The translations under genes and the position numbers were made by a program. A model generated the notes under the pieces. The model searched no databases, was not told where the DNA came from, and worked only from the letters and a program-made list of their open reading frames with translations. From Symbiodinium natans (taxonomy: Eukaryota; Sar; Dinophyceae; Suessiales; Symbiodiniaceae): a stretch of DNA of 64,000 bases. Positions 30,104 through 41,160 of this stretch are shown here, in pieces. The DNA lies in assembly GCA_905221605.1 (NCBI GenBank), contig CAJNDS010000258.1, forward strand, positions 718,092-782,091, in the 5' to 3' direction. Each line of letters begins with the position of its first letter. Position 1 is the first letter of the stretch.

Positions 30104-30900
30104 TCGGATTTCAAAAGCCTATGTCGCCGTCCGAGCTAACCGTGAGCTCCTTGCCCTTCCACATCCTAACAAGAGGCGCCTCCGCAGGGGTCGAACGCAG
30201 GGATTCCACCACTCCGTGCAAAAATGTGTCCGACCACATAGTGGGAAAAGGGGCACTGCTATTGATCCAGGTATTCGCAGCCTTCGCAGCCTCTGCTACG
30301 GGGGAGGCAGGGGCCTGATTGGGATGCCCATCTCGCAGGGCGGTGATGAGCTCCGCGGGCAGCAGTCGCTGCCAGCCGTCATGCCAACCACCCTTGAGCA
30401 CTGCAGCAATGACCAGAACAATTAAAAGGCTTTGAATGAAACCCGGGATCCAACGGTTGTCAAGCACTGGTGCGACAGGCATGTCATACACCGGCAGGCC
30501 CAGGGCAGCCGGCCTGCGTATGCTAGGTATGTGGAGCAGGGCCTCCCACACCTTAGCCGAGGCTCTGCCCCGGAAAATGCTCAAATGCGTCGCCTCCCAA
30601 GGTGCGACGCCTTCCGCGAGCAGTTTGTGCTGCCGCTCATTCACCACCAACGCAATCTGCAACCTAGCGGGGCCGCGTGGACTTGGACTCGTCAGGGGGT
30701 GGTTTGAACGATCTGAGCAGGCACAAGTCAAAAAACACACCCGGCAGGCAGGGCTTGTGTTGGTCAAGCTGCAGGCAGAGCACTGCCCCAACCCCTTTCG
30801 TCGGTGAGTGCCCTTGAATTTTAAACCACGATTTGGCGCTGTCAGGGACCTGTTGCAGTGGCAGGTCAGGGACGAGGACCAGGGTCAACGAATAAGGGTT
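30104..30900 (-). pseudogene. Helicase-associated upstream domain, diverged copy
   Basis: Read on the minus strand, two frames joined near 30690 correspond to 5310-6100. Shared positions include P-G-V-F-(F/I)-(D/E)-L, L-x-I-A-L, W-(D/E)-A-L-L-H-(I/M)-P and a membrane-like segment followed by V-(L/V)-K-G-(G/H)-W-H-D. Identity is only about 35-40%, yet the pattern is kept over 250 residues. The copy ends at the Gag junction before the P-loop region. Function unknown; one frameshift. Confidence 0.55.
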
Positions 30901-30904
30901 TTGA

Positions 30905-31350
30905 AGGGTAGCCTCAAGGAGCTTGAAGGAGGCCTGAAGGGGGGGGCTTCAAGCGGGGGTTTGAAGGGCTGGACGTGAGGGGGATTCTTTCCTTAGAAAT
31001 TGAGGAGCAGAGAGTTGAGACTTATTCTAAATTCCACCCCCCTTTCTTGTGTTCGTGGTTCGAAAATTGGAGGAGTAGTGAGCAGAGAATTGTTCCGAAT
31101 TCAATCCCCTCGTTTCTTGTTTTCGTTTCTTGTGTTTCATTGGAGAGGAAGTAATCTACGTTCCGCCCTCTTTGTTTCTTGTTTTCGTTCTTGTGGTTCA
31201 TGGTTCGAAGATCAGAGGAGTAGAGAGTAGAGACTACAGATTCACTCTAAATTCCACCTCCCTTGTTGGCCCCTTCGGCCCCCCATTCAAGTCCCCCTTG
31301 AAGGATGCCCCTCCTTCCCGCTCCCCCTTCAAGCCCCCTTGAAGCCCCCC
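30905..31350. repeat. Degenerate repeats, about three units of 100 bp, and CCTTGAAG-rich stretches
   Basis: Units share TTCTAAATTCCACC or close variants, TTTCTTGT(T)TTCGT, and GGTTCGAA followed by GGAGTAG near 31020-31260. GCTTGAAGG/CCTTCAAG strings flank the units on both sides (30900-30975 and 31285-31350). No gene is seen. Confidence 0.5.
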
Positions 31351-31359
31351 TTGAGCATC

Positions 31360-31455
31360 TTTGCGTCTGTGCGTGTCTGTGCACGTGTCTGTGCGAGTGT
31401 GTCCGTGTGTGCTTGTCTGTGCTCGTGTCTGTGCGTGTGTTGTGCGCGTGTCTGT
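31360..31455. repeat. GTGTCTGTGC-type minisatellite
   Basis: About nine imperfect copies of a 10-12 bp unit based on GTGTCTGTGC. Confidence 0.7.
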
Positions 31456-34152
31456 ACCAAAGCCTTGAAAATTAACAATTTCTAGAAGGCGAGTTCCGGA
31501 AACCTACAAGCTATTTACTGCTACAAACTACTGCTGCAAACTGCAGGAAGTACGTTGCTTGCGTCGTGCGTGCAAGCTTGCGCGCGCGGAGGTCTTCGAT
31601 CTTTGACTTGGGCCGGAAAGCAAGTGGTGAGGCGTGGCCAGGCATGGCACGATTTCAACAAGTTCGAACCGGGGCTGGTAGTGCCGTCACCTTGGATTCC
31701 ATCCAATTCCGTCGGCGGATTTTCATGACCGTAGTGCTTCGGGGAATGAAAGCACAGTCACGAAAATCAATAGAGGTGCCTGACCATGCAGCAAGTCAGC
31801 ATCGGCCCCTGGTAATTAAGCGGGCATGATCTGGTTATAGGCCGTCATGTTTGGTTGAAGATATGTACAGCGTATCCCACTGGCAGGTGATACTGCTTGA
31901 CTTGCCAGTTTTTGGTGTTTGCGAGGCCAAAGTACGTACTTCCCTGCTTGGGGTACTCCCGTGGGCATCTGAAGCTAAACTGTGATCCGCAGCTGTATCC
32001 GTTCCATGCTTGCGTACATTTTTCCAACATGAGGGCCCTCGTCAGCATGATTCACTATCGTCTCGCCTTACAGTAACTTGTTTATCGGATGTTGTGAAGA
32101 GTAGCAGTGCCTCAGTACATGTCATTACGAGGTGTGATACGATGCAAGTGGTGCCGATTCTCTTGTAATGTCCTCTTGCAACCCCCAGCCGCAAAGTTCG
32201 GAGCACTTAAGGTTCCAGGAAGTTGTCACCAAGTGCAGTGGCACACGAAGATTGGGCCAACAGCGGCAAGGCGGCATGAAACGCCGTTCCTGTCGGGCTG
32301 TGGAGCCGCTGAAGCTTCAGCCAGATGCCGATGCGGCAGCGTTCCCCAAGGCAGAGTTAGAACCTTCTGCACGCAAGAATGCAGAAGTTGCATGTGGTGT
32401 GGAATTGGTGGGGACTTTCAGAAAGATTTGGAATCAGGATTCAGGATGCGTGTCAAACACTGGCATACTGGACAGATGTCTGCTGTCAGCTCATTGACTG
32501 CAACAAGCACAAAGTTGAGAAGTAACACTTAAGCGGCTGTAAGAAATACAGCTATCCGCACAACCCTGACGTGTGAGGTTGCGCATCAATGAGGTGAAGC
32601 CTCGAACGTTTGCAACATTTTGCAACCCTCCGGAAGCATTGCGGTTCTTGCAGGATGGTGCCGTGGCTGATTTGGGTACTCGAAAACTGGTTAGTCCAGC
32701 TTGCCGGTGGCTATGTGGCTGCAGATCTAGCAGATCCACCATACTTGACACCCAGTTGCAGAAGGCATTGCCGAACATGTTAGTTTGGACAGACATGTGC
32801 GAATTAAAGTCGATTTGGCTGTAATTTCATCAGCCATGCCGTTTGTCACATGGTTCTTTCTGCCAAGGAATGTCTCGCTGTTGAGAGGCCTGTTGCAACG
32901 GAAGTGCCACATTCAAAATTGGACGGGAGCCTTGCCCCATCCACCACTGCAGGTCACAGGTATAGCTTCCGAGGTGCTTAGCTCGGCCAGATTCACATGA
33001 ACATGGCTTTGCTGTTATCTGCTTGTTGAGGTGACATTCGATGTTGGAACAACAACAAGGGTGACATGTCTCCCAGAAACTTAGGCCAGGGAAGTGAGGG
33101 TACACGTTGGGTTGCAATGGCATATAATTTTTGTCTGTGCTCTGCAGGAGATGTGGTGGTCTATCGGAACCCATGGGTGCTGCGAGACTCCTGCTGTTCC
33201 CTTGGCCGGACATCACCATGCTGGCTAGGCCGATCAAACAAACCAAAACCCTATCAGATAGCCATCTGAACTGCCAGGCCAGATGACATTCCAGCGTTGC
33301 TGCACGCAGAGCACGAGCTTGTCTTGGGACTTCAGGGTGGAAGCTGCTTGTTGGCCTTCTCCAACCATCACTGAGACGTGCTGTGGCTTGCGTCCGAAAC
33401 TTAGGACCAGAACTGGGTTTCAGGGTGGGTTTTGATTTTGCTGAGGGCCTCATCTCAGGCCTCTTTGAGCTGTGCGCTTCGCCTGCTTGGGGGACGGCCA
33501 AAGCGACCGCGGCTGAGCTGAGAAGCCACAGCGGTCCACGTGACTGTGAGTATCTCTGCGGCTAAGGCAAAAGAAGCACATGGATGGCTGCTGTGCAAAG
33601 CCAGTCATAGATAGGCCTGGCCAGGGCCAAACTCCACAGGACCTTCTCTCTGCTTGCTTTCGGTCGTGATGAGATGAGGCAAACGACGCGCCCAGAGGCC
33701 TTCTTGAAGGGCTGCCACTGGAGGTTGCATGCTGAGGCAGGTGCCCTGCTTGTTTCTTCCTCGTCGTCGCTTGAACCCTTGAGAGGAGACCTTTTTGCAG
33801 ACCCAAAGTGAAACCCTCGACGCGCCGCGTCTTCACCCAGCCGACCTTGGTGCCTTGGCAGGGGCCTCACTGACCACTTCAGACTGCTTCCTTGTTTAAG
33901 GCGGCTGATCGGATTTGGGGGGATTCAAGTAATTCAGGACCGTTCCGAATCAAAGAGGATTGCAGATCAATCTTTAGAGCTTCAGACCCCAAAGCCGTTC
34001 TTCGTCAAAGGTAAGAACTGGCTTCAGAATCATTTCACTTGGGTTCTTAACGCTCGAAGCACGGGGTCCAGATTGTCGCAAAACCCAGAAGGCGTTGCAA
34101 AGAGTTTGCATTTTTGGAAATTTATCTGTTTTGGAGGCCCTTTAAAGGTTGC
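31456..34152. other. No gene supported; weak minus-strand exon-like frames
   Basis: Minus-strand frames at 31845-32048 and around 32830-33060 (with a C-D-L-Q-W-W stretch) have somewhat coding-like composition with AG/GT nearby, but phases could not be matched and no family was recognised. Confidence 0.3.
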
Positions 34153-34583
34153 TTGTATGTTTGTATGTTTGTATGTTTGTAGGTTTGTAGGTTTGTATGT
34201 TTGTATGTTTGTATGTTTGAATGTTTGAATGTATGTATGTATGTATGTATGTATGTATGTATGTATGTATGTATGTATGTATGTATGTATGTATGTATGT
34301 TTGTATGTTTGTATGTTTGTATGTATGTATGTATGTATTGTGGTATGTATGCATGCGTGTATGTGTGTATGTGTGTATGTGTGTATGTGTGTATGTGTAT
34401 GTGTGTATGTGTGTGTGTATGTGTGTATGTGTGTATGTGTGTATGTGTGTATGTGTGTATGTGTGTATGTATGTATGTATGTATGTATGTATGTATGTAT
34501 GTATGTATGTATGTATGTATGTATGTATGTATGTATGTATGTATGTATGTATGTATGTATGTATGTATGTATGTATGTATGTG
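34153..34583. repeat. TGTA/TGTG microsatellite, about 430 bp
   Basis: Tandem TGTA with interspersed TGTT blocks at the left end and a TGTG-rich middle (34370-34470). The long open frames across it in both directions are artefacts of the 4-bp repeat. Confidence 0.95.
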
Positions 34584-35056
34584 TTTTTTGGCTTATCACC
34601 CGAGAATGTGTTGGGCACGTTCCCTTCTCTCTCGTTACAGGCGATTACTTCATACAGTCAGAATGTCTTGTGTACACTGGATGCTTTGTCTTCTTGGGGT
34701 TTGGAGGCAGTTGTTCGGGCTTTGATAGCACAATCGAACTCTCAAGTTGGAGTGCTGAAGAAAAGAAGTGAACGCATTGAGCACACGCACTCTTGCTGAG
34801 AGATCAGAAGGTCTTCGGGGAGAGTGGTAGTCTCATGAGGCTCAGGTCATGACTGTAGGGATGAGCTCCAGTGAAAATGATTCTGAAAGGACGCAAGCCT
34901 CACTAAAGAAGCCTTTTGACGGGATCTGGTAGTCTCAGGCTAGGTCGGCCAGGTGTTGCAGTTTCATGGGTGTAGGGGTCGAAGACCACTCGAAGAGCAC
35001 TCGAAGCACCTAGTAGCTGGTTACCTGGGAAGTCTCATAGAGCTGAGCAGCTTTAG
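34584..35056. other. Intergenic, nothing recognised
   Basis: No repeat or exon-like frame was seen between the microsatellite and the first exon of gene A. Confidence 0.4.
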
Positions 35057-35174
35057 TGGCATTTTCATGCGGAGGTGGAGTACTACCACCGTACGGGCGA
35101 CGTGCTGCCCAGCATGCTGGAGATCCAGCGCGCGATGACGCAGCGGAAGGCCCGGTTTGAGGCATGGCATTCGG
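35057..35174 (+). CDS. Gene A exon
   Basis: Preceded by TTTAG and followed by GTCACC. The frame reads A-E-V-E-Y-Y-H-R-T-G-D-V-L-P-S-M-L and ends in F-E-A-W-H-S plus one base. The next exon (TTCGCAG at 35414) supplies the two missing bases. Confidence 0.6.
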
Positions 35175-38100
35175 GTCACCTGTGTGTGTCACATTGTTTC
35201 ATTGCTGCATCTTGAGGTGGATGGGCTGGAGATTTGTGCTCCGGCCATGGTGCTGGCAAGGTTGCTGGAGGCAGGGGCAGAGTCTAAGAGCGCATCGCTT
35301 GTTCACAGTTTTTTGTGTTCCCCAACCTCGTTTGAGCCAGGTGGATCGTGACAGCCTCTCATCTCCGCCGGCCGTGACAAGGTCGTCGTGCTTTCGCCTG
35401 GCATGAAAGGCAGTTCGCAGATTCTGGGAGGTCTACACTGGCGAGCTTGAAGGCTTTCTGGTTGAGACTGCAGGCTTCAGGCAGGTGCGGTGATGCCCCT
35501 TTGGTCGAGGCAGTTCACAACTTGCCCCAACTTCTGCAGGCTTCAGTGCCCAGGCTCTCGCCTGGGCTCGGGCCAATGCGAGCGCGCTCTCGACAGGCTC
35601 CGTTGGTCTCCGTTGCGTTGCAGCATGTTGCAGCATTGCGCTGTCCATGGGTGTGCCTTACGCATGGATTCCGATTCCCGAAGTGGGTTGCAGGCAGTCA
35701 TCGTGCTTGGGAAGAGGGTGTTCCGCCTTCTGCACGTTATGTGCAGGCCTCGGTGCGAAGACATGCAAAAGGTCGCTCTGTTTTAGAACATTTGCCAAGC
35801 CAAGGACTGGCTCAATGTCACGAGTTCTAGCATTCGGCGCAGCTTTGACCGTATTGAAACGCAGGCTCACGTTACACCAACATTGTACCGGTTGGTACCG
35901 GGCATCTCGCAAGGGCCGAACAGCAATGCACGGAGGCTAAGCGTGCCGCATCGCTGGCTGCTGCACGATGGAAAGTCGGTTTCAAGGCTCTGGCAGTTAA
36001 CTCAGCGCATGGCAGACTCTGGGCTTCACGGCCCCAGCGAAACCGATTATCAACTCCTGCCCAAGGCCAGGACAAGACCTGAAAACGTGCCCGCACAGAA
36101 GCGTTGAGAAATGTTGAGAACGTGACATTTAAAACCAACGCCTTCGCACCGGGCCATGGAACACAGCCAGGGCTCCATGCCGCACAGGCTTACAAACATA
36201 AATGATGCAGGTCTCATCCAGGTCCCGGAGCAATAGCACCGGAGTCGCACACATGTCCGAATGGAAGCAACAACAGTAGCAGCATCAACGTCAACGACAA
36301 GGCGACGGTGGAAGCGGGTTCTTGTCATAGCACATCGCAGCTTTGGGCACCATGGTGCAAGTGTTTCATCTGCAAACTTGTGTTTTCGTCTGGGCTGTGG
36401 TCGAAACATTTGCCGAAAGTAGTGGGTGCACGGATAGCATGGGCGTTATGGTCCAAACTCCCTGAGTTTGCCATGCCAGTGATTTCGAGTTGCGAAGGCA
36501 AGCATGCGATCCGTCGCACTACCATGGACAGCGACAGCAACTTCTGTTTCACGATCAACCGGGATCTGCTCCCAAGTTCTCGGTGAGTTTCAGCACGGCT
36601 TCAGCTGTCAAACCCTCGTCGCGCGCCTGCTTGATTAGCACTGCTCAACTTTTGTAGGCAACTGGCATCAAACAGGATCTCTTGAAACACTGCAGTACCT
36701 GGTACTAGGAGCCCGCGCTGCCCCTGCTTCATCTCTGTTGGAGGTCAACCTGGTCATGCCGTTCTGCAACCCTCATGACATCAAGTACCTTGCCACCCTG
36801 GAGAAGTTGGTGCTGAAGGATTGGCGAAGGGAACTGCCAGACCCAGACCGGTTGCTCCATCCTGGACTGGTGTGTGAGGTGGCGCGGCCCCTGGACAAGG
36901 TGGGCTATTGCAACCGGCTGATAATTTTCTTTGACATGGTCCTGTGACCTGAGCAGGTCTTCGATCTGTATATCTACGACGTTTGCTTCGGGTTCTTTGA
37001 CACCAACAGCGCTGCATACAGCTTGGAGAACAAGGTGAGCAGATCTTGGCGAGCGTCGTGTTGTTGATGTTCTGTGGGTGGAAGGTGGAGGTGGAGCTTG
37101 ACCTGTCCAGTGGTGCCGAGCTTCCAGGCACATGGCTCAGTGACTTTGCCAAGTCGGACCAAGCTCAGGCCCTGGTTTTGCAGATTTTTGCAGGATCCAT
37201 GTACTCCTTGCGCAATGGTGGCATACCATCTTCGCTGCTGCGCGTGGCTCGGTACTTCAGGCTCGGGCCGGCAGATGCGACAAGCGCTTGCAAGCTGAAG
37301 CGTCAAAGCCTCGTTTGGGAGGCGTGCCTTCGTTGTGCCTTTCTTTGAGGCAGGAGGTTAAAGCCCTTTATGCTCGCTTTGCCGTCCTTTTTGCCGCCAG
37401 GAGCTTCCGACAGGTGAAGTCGCCCCGAACTTGCACCATGTGGCCAGGCACTATGACGACCTTCCTGTTCTGACCTCGGGAGGTTTTGCCCCGCGCACCG
37501 GGTCACCGAGTCCTTCTTGCGGCTGCTGAGGATTTCATGATCATCATCCATCCGGACGGCTACGAGCACATGGAGATCTTTGCCTTCATCGCTGTCCTCA
37601 ACTCTCTTGCGCTCAGGACCTCCGGTGCTCCTGCGAAGTGGGAAAATATCAGGGATGCCGTCTGAAAACTGTTGAGACTGTTGAGACTGTTGAGGCTGTT
37701 TCCCAGTGAGCTGCACTTCCTACACTTGGGCCGCCGTCACAACGGGCCCGTGGATCCGCGGGAGCCCCGGGTCTGCTTCGGCACAGGCGCTTCCCTGAGT
37801 TTCCCTGACAGATCCGGCCGCGTGGCCTCGGAGATCCAGTCCTACTGCCGAATGCGTGCCACCAGGGAGGCACGGAGAGACGGAGAGTCATATGCGTGTT
37901 AGCCTATTTCATTGTAAACGATTGCGCGCGCCGCCTCGGCAGCCGGCCCGGCCCAAGCCGCGACACGCGCATGTTGACGGTGTTCGACGGTCCAATGGGT
38001 GCACCGTCGGGTTGGAGATATGGAAAGTAACCGACCCGCAAACTCGAAACCTTGCACCAGCAGCAAAAGGGAGCTTGGGGGATCTGGAAAGTATAGGCTT

Positions 38101-41100
38101 GCTGGAAGGGGAATGCAAAACACGCACTGGACAGGACATGTTGGGGTGGGGTGGGGGGTTGCTGGGTGATGCGGTAGGGATTTCATTTGTGGCTTCAGCA
38201 AGCGGGGGTCACAGGGTTTGGGAAGGGTGGGAAGGGTTGGGAAGGGTTGGGAAGGGTTGGGAAGGGTTGGGAAGGGTTGGGAAGGGTTGGGAAGGGTTGG
38301 GAAGGGTTGGGAAGGGTTGGGAAGGGATCCGGCTCCGTTTGTTCTAGACGCCTCTCGGGCCGGGCCGAGGGGAACTAACGTTACCGCTTGACCAGACGAA
38401 GTCGGGGGGCAACCACCATCTATTGGCCCTTCACGTGTTGCAGGGTTTGCGCGGAACGACGGCAAAGCCTTCCGTGTTCCGAGGACCTTGGACAATCTCT
38501 TGCGACTGCAAGGGGCCTGATGCTGTTGTCTGCTGCCAGGGGATTCCTTCCTTGAGCGTCACTCAGATCGGTCGCCGACAGGCCATGCGCACAGCAGATA
38601 TCATGACATCTGTCTTTTCGGAAGTGGCTCCAGACACTCATCATCCGCTGAGGTTGGTACTGTCAGTGGGTGGAGGTGGCCTGGGAGCTTATGTTCGGCC
38701 GCCCGCCAAACCTTCCAGAGGACAGCAGTTGACAATGGCCACGGCCTGCCAAAGCGTCTCTTTCCTTGGCGAAGAGGACGATTATGGTGGCTATGATTTT
38801 GCCCAGTACGTGGCCAGCCGCCGCGCCGCGCAAAGCAGGCCAAAGGCACGCTTCCGGCCATGTTGATGATGCCAGTTACAGGAGCTTTCAATGTTATGAG
38901 GAGCAGTGGCGTGGAATATCCGAAAAATGCCAAGCACAGCAAGCCCTCAATGTCGCAATGTGCAGCGGTGAATCACGATTCGCAACGAAAAGTCTCCAGT
39001 AGTGATCGCTTTTCCCCCCCCCCCCAAATTTGCCCCTGCAGTCCCAAAAAGCAGTCGGTGAATGTCTTGTGACATGCATGGCAGGCGTTTTGGCAAAATG
39101 CGTGGCGCTCGTTGTGCAGCCTGAGCCTCGCAAGGAGCTCCTGCAAGGAGCTCTTAAGCACTCTGTAGTCGCACGGAGCATCACATAGTAGCCAAGATGA
39201 AAAGAAGCTTGAGTCCACACACTGCATCGTGTCATGGATCAAGGCAACAGCGATAAGGTTGACCTGAAATAAAAGGATATCCGCCGCAAAAGCACAATCC
39301 ACTTCCCGGAGCGATATTCGAACCCCCCCTTTGGTTTCTTGCACAATTTGCCATACTCTTTGATGAAGCCAACACACTAAACGTGACACCTTGTTCCTAC
39401 TGCGGGTCCAGACTTTTCTAGTTCCGGAGGCCTTGCCTTACAAGTGAATATTAGTTGGGTCTGCCTGAGCGGCAGAACCCTTTCCGGAGTTTCGGTTAGT
39501 AAGCTCCATCAAAGCCGTACTCCCAAAAGCCAGCTCTCGAAGTTTCCCAACCAAGTCGCAGCCTTCAGGTGCCAGCAACTACCGCCTGCTCCCTGGCACG
39601 AGCTTCATCTCCTGGAAGGACTCGGGGCTCCGTTCCGTGCTTGGCAGCGATTGGTTTTGCTCACGGAGTGGAGGAGCTCACCTCCAGCGCGGGTCAGCGC
39701 AGGTTGTACGCTTTCCACAAGGAATCCGCTGCCTCTCTTCATGACTCATGCATGTATGCATGTACAGGACATGAGGGGAGATTAGTTTGTGACTTGCTTA
39801 CTTGCTGGTAACTTTCAGGTTTTTCTCATTACAGCTGTCGAAACTGCTTAGTTGTCACTTGTTTATTCTTCGAAGCGGCCTGAATCCCTTGAAGAGGTAG
39901 CCAAATACCTGTGCCCTGTAGTTATACGGTTTTCTCACCCTGTCACCTTTTCGGGTTTAGGGCCACCCAACATGTCTTTTCACCGTGTCACTGTTTAAGG
40001 TTTAAAGGCTTGCCACCTAACATCTTGGGTTTAGGGCTTGCTGCCTAACATCTCCTGCTTTAAGGCTTGCCGCCCAGGATTTCAGTTTCAAGGTTTAGGC
40101 CTTTGTGGCTCGCAGGCTTGCCACCCAACTTTTCGGGTTTAGGGCTTGCCACCCAACGTCTCCTTCTTTCGGGCGTATTGTTTGCCACCCGGCATTTGCT
40201 TTATGAATTTAAGGTTGGCCATCCAATTGTTGTTTGTAAGGTTTAGGGCTGGCCACCAGGGCTTGGGGCTTGCCACTTAACATCCCCTTTAAGGGTTTAA
40301 GGCTTGCCGCCCAACATCCCCTTTCGGGTTTTGCCTTTGTTGGCCACCCATTATTTCAGTTCCCATCCGAGACTTCCATTTGTTTCCGGGCCTCCCAGCA
40401 CATGTAGGCCTTGAGGGCTTAGGGAGCGCTTAGGGTTTGCCACCCAACATTTTTTTTTGGGGTTTGGAATTGCCACATTTCCTGGGATTCTGGGTTTGCC
40501 ACATCCCTTTCGGCTTCTGGCCTTCCCAACATGTACCTTGCAACATCCAACCAATACCAAGTTCCCCTTTGCAGGTTTAGCCACGCAGCAGGTCGTTCTC
40601 AGAATAGAAGAGTCTCCATGCTCGGGGTTCGGGTTTGCTGCCCGACATCAACACATGTCTTTTCAATCTTTAGGGGCGCTCAGCAAGCAGGGTTTTGGGT
40701 TTGTCCCATCTTTGGGGTCAGGTTTCGGGTTTGCTATCCAACATCTCTTTAGTTCTTATATGGGTTTGGGATTTCGACATTTCTTAAGATCGTGTGTTCT
40801 TTTCGGGTTTAGGGCATTCTACCCAACATTGTGTTTTTCGTGCTTCTCGCTTTCAGGACCCGGGTTTGACACGTTGCCTTTCCGATTTTGCGGTCTCCTT
40901 TCGGGTTTAGGGCTTGCCACCCAGCATCTCCTTTCAGGGCTTTGGGTCGGCTACTCAGCGTTTCCCTTTATGGTTTGCTGCTTCCCTGTAGCCGGGGGGA
41001 GTAGCCAGGGTGAAGGCCTTGTGGCCCTGAGACGCGAAAAGCAACGAACAAAGTTACGGCTAATCGAAGCAGTCGCTGCATGCCACTTGAACTGGCATTA

Positions 41101-41160
41101 GGGCCTGACCACGGCCTTCGAACACCTGTACCATGTGATCTTCAATCCGGATGCCTGGCG
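35057..41160 (+). CDS. Gene A: multi-exon gene with DUF3431-like motifs (partial model)
   Basis: Exons read by eye: 35057-35174, 35414-35484, about 36706-36869, 36957-37034, 37085 to about 37270, 37401-37482, 37531-37616, 37707-37854, 38444 to about 38515, and 41102-41160. Phases match at several joints: 35174/35414, 36869/36957, 37854/38444, and 37616/37707 if a GA donor is used. The stretch E-L-P-T-G-E then L-H-H-V-A-R-H-Y-D-D-L-P-V-L-T (37401-37470), followed by I-I-H-P-D-G-Y-E-H (37540-37570) and later F-E-H-L-Y-H-V-I-F (41117-41143), resembles the DUF3431 family as I recall it. Function unknown. A stop at 37900-37902 lies beyond the proposed donor. Missing exons are likely, and the part before 36.7 kb could be a different gene. 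Confidence 0.45.
35414..35484 (+). CDS. Gene A exon
   Basis: AG before and GTGCGG after. The frame reads R-R-F-W-E-V-Y-T-G-E-L-E-G-F-L. A further exon may follow at 35540, but three frames are open there and none could be chosen. Confidence 0.6.
36706..36869 (+). CDS. Gene A exon
   Basis: The frame contains V-N-L-V-M-P-F-C-N-P-H-D and W-R-R-E-L-P-D-P-D-R and ends at L before GTGTGT (36870). The 5' border at a TACTAG is approximate. Confidence 0.5.
36957..37034 (+). CDS. Gene A exon, 26 codons
   Basis: GAGCAG before and GTGAGC after; phase 0 at both ends. Reads V-F-D-L-Y-I-Y-D-V-C-F-G-F-F-D-T-N. Among the clearest exons in the window. Confidence 0.65.
37401..37482 (+). CDS. Gene A exon with DUF3431-like signature
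   Basis: Acceptor GCCAG and donor GTTTTG. Carries L-P-T-G-E and H-H-V-A-R-H-Y-D-D-L-P, the basis for the tentative family call. Confidence 0.5.
37531..37616 (+). CDS. Gene A exon
   Basis: Reads D-F-M-I-I-I-H-P-D-G-Y-E-H-M-E. It ends CTCAG followed by GACC, so the donor would be GA rather than GT; this choice makes the phase fit the next exon. Confidence 0.45.
37707..37854 (+). CDS. Gene A exon
   Basis: Acceptor TCCCAG. Reads L-H-F-L-H-L-G-R-R-H-N-G and ends Y-C-R-M plus one base before GTGCCA. The exon at 38444 begins with two bases that restore the phase. Confidence 0.5.
38219..38328. repeat. 10-bp minisatellite GGGAAGGGTT, about 11 units
   Basis: Near-perfect tandem copies. Every unit carries two G3 runs on the plus strand, so it could form G-quadruplexes. 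It lies in the proposed intron of gene A between 37854 and 38444. Confidence 0.95.
38516..39943. other. Probable intron or intergenic sequence
   Basis: An open plus frame at 38620-38866 with a Tyr/Gly/Asp-rich end may be another exon. A run of 10 C at 39017 is present. Nothing else is supported. Confidence 0.3.
39944..40990. repeat. Degenerate satellite with core GGGTTTAGGGCTTGCCACCC
   Basis: About 25-30 imperfect units of roughly 33-40 bp. The best-kept part is TTTAGGGCTTGCCACCCAAC followed by ATCTCCTTTCGG-like sequence. TTTAGGG is also the telomere repeat type known from many plants and reported in dinoflagellates, but here it is interspersed and not in perfect tandem. Confidence 0.8.

Noticed and set aside
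31860-32060. Minus-strand exon with C-G-S-Q-F-S-F-R-C-P-like frame
   Set aside because: Coding-like, but no acceptor or donor in phase and no partner exon.
32830-33501. 223-codon minus-strand frame
   Set aside because: Only the last third looks coding and no splice phase could be matched, so no gene is called.
34201-34799. Open frames of 158-192 codons on both strands across the TGTA array
   Set aside because: They arise because a 4-bp repeat without stop in those frames encodes M-Y-V-C or I-H-T-Y repeats; no non-repeat coding signal is attached.
37899-38495. 198-codon minus-strand frame with N-P-S-Q-P-F-P-T-L-P repeats
   Set aside because: The repeat peptide is the translation of the 10-bp minisatellite; the rest lacks coding character.
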